From an uncultured Ignatzschineria sp. (lineage in GTDB: Bacteria; Pseudomonadota; Gammaproteobacteria; Cardiobacteriales; Wohlfahrtiimonadaceae): a stretch of DNA of 45,717 nucleotides. Under the pieces are notes generated by a model. The model had not been told where the DNA came from. It searched no databases and saw nothing but the letters and a program-made list of their open reading frames with translations. Location: positions 1 to 45,717 of the forward strand of contig CALZEE010000014.1 of assembly GCA_945639195.1 (NCBI GenBank), read 5' to 3'. The translations under genes and the position numbers were made by a program. The first letter of the stretch is position 1, and each line of letters opens with the position of its first letter. Below, piece after piece: positions 33,958-41,741 of the stretch.

Positions 33958-35460
33958 ATGATCCCCTTCAATCCCGCAATCTTCCTCATCATGGCGATTA
34001 TCAAACTGATCGCGTTGGCGACGCCTTTTTTATGGCTCTATTCACTCCTTTTTGCACTTAGGGTGTTTTTTATTGCGCGTAAAGAGCAGGTGCCTTTTTT
34101 CCGTTTACTCTTTAAGAGTAAGTTCTTTATTGTTGTGCTTATGATAACGCTGATATTCTCCGGCATTACATGGTACACAAGTGCGGAGGAGAAGGCCTTT
34201 AAGGCGGATTATACGACAAGATCTGAGTATCAAAAGCAACGCCGGAATTTTGTCTTAGAACACGATCATCTTTATGGGGAATTTCTATTTCCGAAAGGGA
34301 CGCTCATTAATCGTTATGATCCGAGTGATAATGGGGATGAAACATATCCGCTTATTTTAAGTGGATTGAAAACCGCAGCGTTTCCGGAGCCCACCGAGAT
34401 TGCCGGCATTTTAGCGACGAAGCTTGATACGATGGGATATGTCGTGCTGGCTGAAGATCAGGATGTGGGGCCAAGGCACTATTATTCTCGTAAAACGCAT
34501 CAGTGGACAGAAGATAGAACGATGCCTTTTATGGCGTGTGAAAAGGGCATGGTTGCCATATATGAAAAGCCTTCTGGGCCAAGCACTAATTATGATGAGG
34601 AGTTTTGGTGGCGCGATAAAGATGGAGCAGAAGCGCACTTTAAACCTTCACAGTGGCAATTTAGATATTGTGAACATGCAACACATAGAGTCGGGATGTT
34701 GCCGGCATATGGGTCAGAAGAAGCAGTCGCAAGAGAGCTGGCAGAGCAGAAGGCAAAAGCAGAGAGAAAGTCACAAACAATCATTCGAGATGGCGTATTG
34801 ATGGATGCAGAAGAGGTAACTTTTACGATTAGTTATCTTATGGAAGCGCAGAGAGAATATATTTTTACAGCAAGAAGCAGTCAGCTTGAAGCCGATTACT
34901 TAAAGGCTTACAGGTTGTTTGAAAAGGCGGCGGAAAATGAAGAAGCTGAAGCTTATTACTATCTAGGCATTATGAATGATGCCGGCGAAGGCGTGCCGCA
35001 AGATAGAGAAAAGGCACTCTATTGGCTTCATAAATCCGCAAATGCCGGCAATGTGGATGCCGTTGCGAAGATTGGGGGAATCTATCTTAATGATGAAGCC
35101 GTGCAAGATTATGCTAAGGCCATGGAGATATTCCAAAGTGCTGCCAATACTGCAAGAAATGAGGTGGCGGAGTTTTATATTGGATTGATCTATGCCCAAG
35201 GGCTTGGCGTTACGCAAGATTATCAGCAAGCCTTAGCGTGGTTTAGAAAAGCAGCAGATCCTATTCACGCCATTGGAATGACGGGATATCATCACCTATC
35301 ACTCAATGCAATGCTCAATGTCGGCAAGATTTACGAACAAGGTTTGGTTGGGGAGAAAGACCCAAAAGCAGCAGAACCTTGGTATGACAAAGCATGCCAT
35401 CTTAAATTAGAAGAGGCTTGTGAGCGCTTGGAAGGCCTTGAAATATCAGAATCAGCTTAG
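33958..35460 (+). CDS. Membrane protein with Sel1-like repeats
   Basis: A 500-residue protein starting at ATG 33958, preceded by AAGGAA; the longer frame to 33913 lacks a ribosome site. Two hydrophobic segments (about 4-33 and 51-72) anchor it. A middle region (about 75-265) of unknown fold follows. From about residue 295 there are Sel1/TPR-like helical repeats, for example AYYYLGIMNDAGEGVPQDRE, AKIGGIYLND, FYIGLIYAQGLGVTQDYQQ and LNVGKIYEQGLVGEKD. Sel1 repeats act as protein-binding scaffolds, so a role in assembling an envelope complex is plausible. It is a single gene with its own terminator. Several TGCCGGCA copies lie inside it, which marks it as native. Confidence 0.8.
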   Translation: MIPFNPAIFLIMAIIKLIALATPFLWLYSLLFALRVFFIARKEQVPFFRLLFKSKFFIVVLMITLIFSGITWYTSAEEKAFKADYTTRSEYQKQRRNFVLEHDHLYGEFLFPKGTLINRYDPSDNGDETYPLILSGLKTAAFPEPTEIAGILATKLDTMGYVVLAEDQDVGPRHYYSRKTHQWTEDRTMPFMACEKGMVAIYEKPSGPSTNYDEEFWWRDKDGAEAHFKPSQWQFRYCEHATHRVGMLPAYGSEEAVARELAEQKAKAERKSQTIIRDGVLMDAEEVTFTISYLMEAQREYIFTARSSQLEADYLKAYRLFEKAAENEEAEAYYYLGIMNDAGEGVPQDREKALYWLHKSANAGNVDAVAKIGGIYLNDEAVQDYAKAMEIFQSAANTARNEVAEFYIGLIYAQGLGVTQDYQQALAWFRKAADPIHAIGMTGYHHLSLNAMLNVGKIYEQGLVGEKDPKAAEPWYDKACHLKLEEACERLEGLEISESA

Positions 35461-35490
35461 ATTGAACCCCCTAAAATTACACGTAAAATG

Positions 35491-35523
35491 AAACGACTTG
35501 CAATGAATGTAGGTCGTTTTTTT
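35491..35523 (+). terminator. Terminator of the Sel1-repeat gene
   Basis: A stem AAACGAC / GTCGTTT, extended imperfectly on the loop side, is followed by a run of T. Confidence 0.75.
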
Positions 35524-35715
35524 ATGATGTGCTTTTTAATATCAGCAGGAATGCTTTGATGCCATGATTGGCCGGATATGAATGATAGATTTCCGTCTAT
35601 ATTATTGTTTTTATTTGTGGGTTTTTCTTTTGAGGGATGCGATTACAAAGGGCTGTGCTATATTGCTAGAAGTTCACTGTTTTAGATTCAGTGTGCCCTT
35701 ATGGAGGATTCATCA

Positions 35716-36300
35716 ATGAAAAAAATATTCTTAGCAACATCCGTTGTAGCAATCGCATCGGTTGCGGGCTTGATGGCTTTTGCGCAGGCAGAAACGGTTC
35801 CATCGAATCAATTTTGGGAGCAGTTACAAACGCATTGTGGAAAGGCTTATGCAGGGAAGCTTGCAGATGGGCAAGATCGACCAGAGTTTTCCGGCGATAT
35901 GGTGATGCACGTTAAAACCTGTAGCGATACCGAGATTAAGATTCCCTTTTTTGTGGGCGAAGATCTCTCACGCACATGGATCTTCACGAAAGATGCAGAT
36001 AATCTGATTTCGCTTAAGCATGATCATCGTAATAAAGATGGTTCGGAAGAGGAGATCAATTTTTACGGCGGTAAAGCGACAAATGTTGGGCATGATAATT
36101 TTCAGTTTTTCCCAGCAGATCCAGAAACGGCAACCATGTTACCGGCGGCATCGAGTAATGTCTGGTGGATTGAATTATCGGACAATGAATATAGTTATAA
36201 TCTACGACGTTTAGCAGCCGATAGACCGCCCTTTAGAGTGGAATTTGATTTAACGAATTCAATTGAAACGCCGGCGGATCCTTGGGGTTGGGCTGAGTAA
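35716..36300 (+). CDS. Conserved secreted protein of unknown function
   Basis: A 194-residue protein with a clear Sec signal peptide (MKKIFLATSVVAIASVAGLMAFAQA, quoted by position 1-25; cleavage after AQA). The ATG at 35716 follows GGAGG with good spacing, so the upstream in-frame ATG at 35701 is not used. Distinct blocks are FWEQLQTHCGKAYAGKL, VMHVKTCSDTEIKIPFFVGED, LKHDHRNKDGSEE, FFPADPETA and the end FRVEFDLTNSIETP. The two Cys probably form a disulfide. I recall similar uncharacterised secreted proteins in other gammaproteobacteria, with no known function. It is a single gene with its own terminator. Confidence 0.8.
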   Translation: MKKIFLATSVVAIASVAGLMAFAQAETVPSNQFWEQLQTHCGKAYAGKLADGQDRPEFSGDMVMHVKTCSDTEIKIPFFVGEDLSRTWIFTKDADNLISLKHDHRNKDGSEEEINFYGGKATNVGHDNFQFFPADPETATMLPAASSNVWWIELSDNEYSYNLRRLAADRPPFRVEFDLTNSIETPADPWGWAE

Positions 36301-36372
36301 ATGTATTTAGATCGAGTCATCATTATTATTCGATGATGAATAATGATCGAAGGCAGATAGAACGAGAATGAT

Positions 36373-36405
36373 AAGGAAGCCTGAGAAATCAGTGCTTCCT
36401 TTTTT
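36373..36405 (+). terminator. Terminator of the secreted-protein gene
   Basis: A stem AAGGAAGC-CTGA / TCAG-T-GCTTCCTT with a GAAA loop is followed by a T-run. Confidence 0.85.
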
Positions 36406-36517
36406 GTGCAAGGATGATCGTAAAAAGTGATGTTGAGAATAGATCGAGCTTTTAGAAAGAATCTTTTATACTGCTGGTTTTAAGGAAATTCATCAATACC
36501 CGATAAGAGGAGAGAGC

Positions 36518-36877
36518 ATGACAGATTACGCAAAATATCATGAATCAGAAGAGTATATTCATGTCTGGTTTTATAACGAAAACGATAAGCCTTTTCGCAT
36601 TGGTGAGAAGATGAATGAGCTCAATGATGAAGCGTATATGAATGGCTATAATTGGGATGCAGTTTTAAATTACTATCTTACAAAAAATGCACCAGATGTA
36701 ATGGAATCCATGGGCGCTGACCCTGAGGCGGGCTCGTATGTGGCGATTTACCCGAATACGCCAGAGAATCTTCTACGTGCGCAGAAGTTTGTAGGGATTA
36801 TTCAGCACTTAATTGAGAATGAAGAATTGCTCTATAAAATGGTTGTGGAAGCATCGGATGAGATCGAGTGGGATTAA
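36518..36877 (+). CDS. Immunity protein 51 family (Imm51) protein, orphan
   Basis: A 119-residue acidic cytoplasmic protein. Blocks such as FRIGEKMNELNDEAYMNGYNW and the acidic C-terminus with EIEWD resemble proteins I know as the Imm51 immunity family, which neutralise polymorphic toxins delivered by contact-dependent or secretion systems. No toxin, CDI or T6SS gene is adjacent. It may be a stand-alone immunity gene protecting against toxins of neighbours, or may have acquired another use. The start follows AAGAGGAGAGAGC. Family assignment is from memory of the motif layout only. Confidence 0.65.
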   Translation: MTDYAKYHESEEYIHVWFYNENDKPFRIGEKMNELNDEAYMNGYNWDAVLNYYLTKNAPDVMESMGADPEAGSYVAIYPNTPENLLRAQKFVGIIQHLIENEELLYKMVVEASDEIEWD

Positions 36878-36920
36878 GAGATGATGATATTGGAATGAAA
36901 TAAGGCTTATCTCATTAGAT

Positions 36921-36960
36921 AAAAAAACCGTACCTTCATGAATTTGAAAGTACGGTTTTA
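36921..36960. terminator. Bidirectional terminator between the Imm51 gene and hslU
   Basis: A stem AACCGTAC / GTACGGTT has an A-run on the left and T on the right. It ends hslVU on the minus strand and probably the Imm51-type gene on the plus strand. Confidence 0.85.
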
Positions 36961-36988
36961 TGTTGATAATTATAGGAATCAGCGTTTA

Positions 36989-38329
36989 TTAGAGAATAAA
37001 TCTGCTGAGATCTTCATCTTCGATTAAGTCGCCAAGTTCAGCTTGAACATAATCTGCCGTTACGATGAATTTCTCGCCATCACGATCTGATGCTGAGAAA
37101 GAGATCTCTTCAAGAAGGTGCTCTAAAATTGTATGTAAGCGACGAGCACCGATATTTTCTGTTTTCTTATTAACTTCGAATGCCATTGCCGCAATTTTAT
37201 GAAGCGCATCTTCTTCGAATTCTAGCTCTACACCTTCCGTTTTGAGAAGGGCAGTGTATTGCTTGATAAGCGCTGATGATGGCTCGGTTAAGATGCGGAA
37301 GAAATCATCTGCATTGAGTGATTTAAGTTCTACACGAATCGGTAAACGACCTTGAAGCTCTGGGATAAGATCTGATGGTTTTGAAAGATGGAACGCACCT
37401 GATGTAATGAAGAGGATATGATCCGTCTTGATTGCGCCATATTTTGTAGAAACCGTACAGCCTTCGATCAGCGGTAAAAGGTCACGTTGAACCCCTTCGC
37501 GAGAGACATCTGCGCCAGAAGATTCACCTTTACGGCAGACTTTATCGATCTCATCAATAAAGACAATCCCTTGGTTTTCTGCAACTTCAATCGCACGTTG
37601 TTTTGCTTCTTCTTCGTTAATTAAGCGTGCAGCTTCTTCGTTTTGAACGATTTTAAGTGCATCCTTAATCTTCATTTTTTTGCTCTTTTTCTTCTCCATA
37701 CCCGATTGTTGGAAAAGAGCTTGGAGCTGATCAGCCATCTCTTCCATACCTGGAGGAGACATGATGTTAACGCCACCTGCCGCATGGGCTGAAACTTCGA
37801 TATCAATCTCTTTATCATCCATTTCACCACGAATGATTTTTTCGCGGAATTTTTGGCGCGTTGAGCTCTCAGCTTTTGGTGCATTTGGCTCATCTGCAAA
37901 ACCTACGCTTTTAGGCGCTGGAAGAATGGTGTCGAGAATACGCTCGATCGCCGCTTCTTCGGCTTTTGGATAAGCTTCTTTAATCATTCTTTCACGAACT
38001 TGTTTCACGGATGCTTCAACAAGATCACGGATAATAGAATCAACTTCACGGCCCACATAACCCACTTCCGTGAATTTTGTCGCTTCTACTTTGATGAAAG
38101 GTGCATTGGCAAGCGTCGCAAGACGGCGTGCAATCTCTGTTTTACCAACGCCGGTTGGTCCAATCATGAGGATGTTTTTTGGCGTAATCTCTTTACGCAT
38201 CTCATCGCCTACTTGTTGGCGTCTCCAACGGTTACGAAGCGCGATCGCAACAGAGCGTTTCGCTTCATCCTGACCAATAATATAACGATCGAGTTCTTGT
38301 ACGATCTCTCTAGGTGTCATAGCACTCAT
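36989..38329 (-). CDS. hslU: ATP-dependent protease ATPase subunit HslU
   Basis: The AAA+ unfoldase that feeds substrates into the HslV peptidase chamber. The 446 residues match E. coli HslU. Walker A is GPTGVGKT (57-64), Walker B is [10 protein letters not shown], the pore-region block is [20 protein letters not shown], the arginine-finger region is [11 protein letters not shown], and the C-terminal tail ending in SRFIL inserts into HslV. The start follows AAGGAA. It is the second gene of hslVU, 85 bp after hslV. Confidence 0.98.
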   Translation of the reverse strand: MSAMTPREIVQELDRYIIGQDEAKRSVAIALRNRWRRQQVGDEMRKEITPKNILMIGPTGVGKTEIARRLATLANAPFIKVEATKFTEVGYVGREVDSIIRDLVEASVKQVRERMIKEAYPKAEEAAIERILDTILPAPKSVGFADEPNAPKAESSTRQKFREKIIRGEMDDKEIDIEVSAHAAGGVNIMSPPGMEEMADQLQALFQQSGMEKKKSKKMKIKDALKIVQNEEAARLINEEEAKQRAIEVAENQGIVFIDEIDKVCRKGESSGADVSREGVQRDLLPLIEGCTVSTKYGAIKTDHILFITSGAFHLSKPSDLIPELQGRLPIRVELKSLNADDFFRILTEPSSALIKQYTALLKTEGVELEFEEDALHKIAAMAFEVNKKTENIGARRLHTILEHLLEEISFSASDRDGEKFIVTADYVQAELGDLIEDEDLSRFIL

Positions 38330-38414
38330 AAAAAAATTCCTTTTGAATATATGTTTTAGCTACTTCAGCTAACAGTTATCTGTCTCGTGCTGAAGTATCA
38401 ATTGAGCGGTTCGC

Positions 38415-38954
38415 TTAGAAGCTAAGTTTCTCAATTGTTAAATTAGTATTGGTGTAGATACAGACACTGCCGGCAATCTCTAAGCTTTTACGGACAATAT
38501 CTTCAGCGGGGAGTTCTGTGTTTTGAACCAGTGCAAGTGCTGCGCTATGGGCAAACATGCCGCCCGAACCAATGGTTGCGATATCGTGTTGTGGATCGAT
38601 AACATCACCAAGACCTGAGATAATGTAGGTAGCAGTTGCATCGGCGACAATAAGGAGTGCTTCGAGTTTACGAAGACCACGTTCTGTACGCCAATCTTTT
38701 GCAAGCTCTACCGCTGCTTTAGTAAGATTTCCGCTATGTTGTGCGAGTTTCTCTTCAAATCTTTCAAATAAGGTGAAGGCATCGGCAGTACCGCCAGCAA
38801 ATCCCGCGATCACTTTACCGTTGAACAGTCTGCGAACTTTACGAGCATTTCCTTTCATGATGGTGTTTCCCATAGAAACTTGGCCATCTCCTCCAATCAC
38901 GACTTCATTACCGCGGCGTACCGCACAGATGGTTGTACCTCGAAATTGTTCCAC
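38415..38954 (-). CDS. hslV: ATP-dependent protease peptidase subunit HslV
   Basis: A threonine peptidase of proteasome type that forms the HslUV complex. The 179 residues begin [15 protein letters not shown]. The short propeptide MEQFRG is removed to expose the catalytic Thr7. The block [25 protein letters not shown] is typical. The start is GTG at 38954, preceded by AAGGAG at good spacing. A sigma-32-type promoter lies just upstream, in line with its known heat-shock control. Confidence 0.97.
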   Translation of the reverse strand: MEQFRGTTICAVRRGNEVVIGGDGQVSMGNTIMKGNARKVRRLFNGKVIAGFAGGTADAFTLFERFEEKLAQHSGNLTKAAVELAKDWRTERGLRKLEALLIVADATATYIISGLGDVIDPQHDIATIGSGGMFAHSAALALVQNTELPAEDIVRKSLEIAGSVCIYTNTNLTIEKLSF

Positions 38955-38990
38955 AATTAACTCCTTATCGTTTTAAAATTGCATGTTAAG

Positions 38991-39019
38991 ATAATGCGGT
39001 TCTTTCAGTAAATTTCAAG
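38991..39019 (-). promoter_or_regulatory. Sigma-32 (heat-shock) promoter of hslVU
   Basis: On the minus strand CTTGAAA (plus 39013-39019) is followed after 13 bp by CCGCATTAT (plus 38991-38999). The E. coli sigma-32 consensus is CTTGAAA, 13-14 bp, CCCCATNT, so only one core base differs. The predicted start leaves a leader of about 30 bp before the GTG. Confidence 0.75.
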
Positions 39020-39206
39020 AGACCGAAAGCAATCGCACCAAATTTGCGCATCAAAAAACCAGTGATGAATGCCTATATAATAGTGGAACTCCTTGAGATA
39101 GAGGGATAAAGCGCATGGATCGCCTTATTGTAAAATAACGCAAAAAAAGCACTCAATGACCGAGTAGATCCTTACCAAGGTTTAGCACTAGCACGAAGGA
39201 GACATA

Positions 39207-39974
39207 ATGAACCCCCGCATTAATACAGAGATGTTATCGGATAATGAGTTACTTCGGTACTCTCGGCATATTATGCTCGATCAGTTTGACCTTGAAGGGC
39301 AAGCCGTGTTGAAAGCGGCGCACATTGTCGTTGTGGGTTGTGGTGGTTTGGGAATGGCGGCATTGCCACTTCTTGCCGGAGCCGGCGTTGGACATATTAC
39401 GCTGATTGATTTTGATACCGTGGATATCACGAACCTGCATCGACAAACGGGCTATAACATGGAAGATGTTGGGCGCTCTAAGGTGCAGCAAGCAGCGGCT
39501 CATCTCCGGGCTTTAAATCCGGAAGTGACCCTCACTGAGATCGATCAAAAGGTTGATTTCAACGAGATGGTGCGGTTAGTGCAAGATGCGGATTGCGTTT
39601 TAGATTGTAGTGATAATTTTGTGCTTCGTAAATCAGTCAACCGAGCATGTTACTTGTATAAAGTCCCGTTGATTTCAGGCTCTGCAGTACGTTATGAGGG
39701 GCAATTAACGGTATTTGATTTTAGAGAGGCTGAGTCGGCATGTTATGAATGTCTCTTCGGTGGGGATCATGCGGATGATGGTAATTGTGCGCTCTTTGGG
39801 GTCTTTTCTCCGGTAGTACATATTATTGGGGTCTCTCAGGCGCAGGAAGCACTGAAATTAATGTTAGGAATAGGGACAGTCATGACGCAGCGAATTGCGA
39901 TTTATAACGCGCTGGAATTTTCATGGCAATATTTTGGTTATGGTCAAAACCCTCATTGTAATGTGCATCAATAG
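39207..39974 (+). CDS. MoeB/ThiF-family adenylyltransferase
   Basis: An E1-like enzyme that adenylates the C-terminal glycine of a small sulfur-carrier protein (MoaD for molybdopterin or ThiS for thiazole). The 255 residues start with LLRYSRHIMLDQFDLEGQ. The nucleotide-binding block is VVVGCGGLGMAALPLLAGAGVG, then LIDFDTVDITNLHRQ and GRSKV. The acceptor-side region is VLDCSDNFVLR. The first zinc pair is CYEC; the second reads CNVH (end of protein) instead of CxxC. No moaD, thiS or other cofactor genes are nearby, so MoeB and ThiF cannot be separated. Confidence 0.88.
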   Translation: MNPRINTEMLSDNELLRYSRHIMLDQFDLEGQAVLKAAHIVVVGCGGLGMAALPLLAGAGVGHITLIDFDTVDITNLHRQTGYNMEDVGRSKVQQAAAHLRALNPEVTLTEIDQKVDFNEMVRLVQDADCVLDCSDNFVLRKSVNRACYLYKVPLISGSAVRYEGQLTVFDFREAESACYECLFGGDHADDGNCALFGVFSPVVHIIGVSQAQEALKLMLGIGTVMTQRIAIYNALEFSWQYFGYGQNPHCNVHQ

Positions 39975-40238
39975 GGATGCATCATACCGATCATGGATAC
40001 GAGATTTTTTAAGGTAGCTGATTTTAGTTGTAATATTTTCTCGGTAAGATATAAGAGGGGATATCAAGCATAAATCGATACAAGATAATCAAAAATGGAT
40101 GCTTATGGATTAGTAAGCGTTCGGATAATAGATAGACAATAAACGATCAGGAATAAACACTTTTTCAGCAATATGCGCTGATGACTCGTGTATGATTGAT
40201 TCATCATGCAAAAATGTTAGATTTAATAGGGTAAAACA

Positions 40239-40577
40239 ATGAAAAAAATTCTTCTTCTCAGCATTATGAGTACGATGGTGATCGCGGGCTGTGCAACAAC
40301 AGAACCTGCAAAAAATAGCGTGAGTTATGCAGATTATAAGCAAGAACGTCATGATTTAGAGCTCGTATCAGATAAACATATTGCTGCTTATAGTGCGTGT
40401 GTTCGTTCTGGTTTAAAACAGTATCAAGCAACAGAAACACCGCTTGAAGGAAATGGCATTCGAATGACGAAACGAGATCAATTTGTGGTTGAGATCTATA
40501 AAGCGATTGATTCAACTTATGTGCGAGCGGATACTAGTATTAAAGCAGTAGAGAATGTATTACAGCGTTGTAAGTAA
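40239..40577 (+). CDS. Small lipoprotein of unknown function
   Basis: A 112-residue predicted lipoprotein. The signal MKKILLLSIMSTMVIAGC has a clear lipobox IAGC with Cys18, followed by ATTEPAKN. The mature part is hydrophilic and mostly helical, with two more Cys (in YSACVRSG and near the C-terminus in LQRCK) that may form a disulfide. No family was recognised. It stands alone with a terminator downstream. Confidence 0.75.
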   Translation: MKKILLLSIMSTMVIAGCATTEPAKNSVSYADYKQERHDLELVSDKHIAAYSACVRSGLKQYQATETPLEGNGIRMTKRDQFVVEIYKAIDSTYVRADTSIKAVENVLQRCK

Positions 40578-40651
40578 AGGTCATGAAGGGGATTTATTAT
40601 TGAAATAGTCCCTATTTTTTCGTCAGCCATTGTGCCTGCTGAGATATTTAA

Positions 40652-40684
40652 AAAGCGCTGCTCATTTTGAGCAACGCTTTTTTG
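40652..40684 (+). terminator. Terminator of the small lipoprotein gene
   Basis: A 13-bp stem with one mismatch (AAAGCGCTGCTCA / TGAGCAACGCTTT) and a TTT loop is followed by T residues. Confidence 0.85.
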
Positions 40685-40761
40685 TTGTCTTGAATTTAAT
40701 CTCACTCATAAGATGGATGGCGGTCGATCATCGCGGTAAGGGCAATCGTGTAGTGACGCAA

Positions 40762-41346
40762 TTAGACTTCTTTTTGGGTTAAGAACCAGCCGGCAATACT
40801 TTCTCTTGTGGTATGGGTTGGTAAAACCTCATGCGGAAACTCTTCAGACATAAAGAAAACCATGCGACCATTGATAGGCTCGATGCTCATCAAGGCTTGA
40901 TCATCACCATCATAAATGATGAGCTCTCCGCCATCGCCTTTTACCCACGTATCGTTAAGATAGAGAACCGTCGTAATTTTTCGGCGATTACGATCTCGCG
41001 CATTATCAATATGCTTTTTGTAAAACGCCCCACTTGGATAGCGGCAAAAGTGAGTCTCAAATTCTCGAAGCCCTAAATAACATTTGGCATTAAAGAGTTG
41101 GCGAAGTGCTTCCATCTTCTCCATATAGTCGGCAATTGGGTCGCCCATTTCAGGATCCAGCCAGAGCGTTAAATCTCCACGAACGCTCTTATTCCCTTGT
41201 AGCGAAGCGCGATTACCGATTCGTGCATCTTGGAGCGCATCAGGAATCGCCTCTTTGATTGCTTGCGTTTCTTTATCGGTGAGAAAATCATCCCATACAT
41301 AAAAGCCATGTGATGAGAGAGAGGCAATAAGATTATGAATTGTCAT
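40762..41346 (-). CDS. 2-oxoglutarate/Fe(II)-dependent oxygenase (prolyl 4-hydroxylase-like)
   Basis: A 194-residue non-haem iron oxygenase. The iron ligands are His and Asp in YKKHIDNARDRNRRKIT and the second His in EFPHEVLPT. The Arg that binds 2-oxoglutarate follows in TTRESIAGWF. The central strand KITTVLYLND and the GGELIIYDGD turn are standard for the P4Hc group. The N-terminus FYVWDDFLTDKE is also typical. Bacterial members hydroxylate proteins such as EF-Tu or small molecules; the substrate is unknown. It is divergent from the phoX gene. Confidence 0.87.
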   Translation of the reverse strand: MTIHNLIASLSSHGFYVWDDFLTDKETQAIKEAIPDALQDARIGNRASLQGNKSVRGDLTLWLDPEMGDPIADYMEKMEALRQLFNAKCYLGLREFETHFCRYPSGAFYKKHIDNARDRNRRKITTVLYLNDTWVKGDGGELIIYDGDDQALMSIEPINGRMVFFMSEEFPHEVLPTHTTRESIAGWFLTQKEV

Positions 41347-41741
41347 GGTGTATGAAAATCAAAGAGGGGGGTAATTTTTATACAGTTAAAATGTCTAATC
41401 TCATAATTAAAAAAATAAATAAAATGCTCGCTTTATGCATGAATAGGTGATTTTGGCGCTTTGAGGTAATGAATGAAGATTTATTTTTTTTAATAGAAGC
41501 GCTCTTTTTAAAATAGTAACTTTTGAAAAAGTTACTTAAAAGCGGTAAGAGCGAGATTCCTTGATAGAGATGTTTTTTTATAAGAGCCCTTCATCTGTAG
41601 TGTATTGAAGGACGCTGTGTGAAGGGTTGGGCAATAAATTCTACTGATGTCATCTTTATGTCATATTTTGTTTTTAGGATAAGTCTATCCCGAGAACAAA
41701 GCGGGGCTTTGAGTATCTTGAAATGATTGGAGAGAAGTCTA
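41347..41741. other. Divergent intergenic region with stem-loops and Pho promoter
   Basis: No gene is seen. Besides the Pho box, it holds a long stem-loop at about 41500-41553. The outer stem is CGCTCTT / AAGAGCG and the inner is AGTAACTTTT / AAAAGTTACT. A further inverted pair CCCTTCA / TGAAGGG lies at about 41586-41626. A small RNA in this gap is possible but not shown; neither structure has a clear T-run. Confidence 0.45.
41647..41680 (+). promoter_or_regulatory. PhoB-dependent promoter (Pho box) of phoX
   Basis: Two identical 7-bp repeats ATGTCAT are separated by CTTT (41647-41664), the exact 11-bp periodicity of a Pho box whose consensus repeat is CTGTCAT. A -10-like TAGGAT lies 10 bp downstream (41675-41680). 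In PhoB-activated promoters the box replaces the -35 element at this spacing. Confidence 0.75.

Noticed and set aside
40196..40223. Sigma-70-like TTGATT / TAGATT pair before the small lipoprotein gene
   Set aside because: It would leave a leader of only about 8 bases and no room for the ribosome site, so it was not listed as a promoter.
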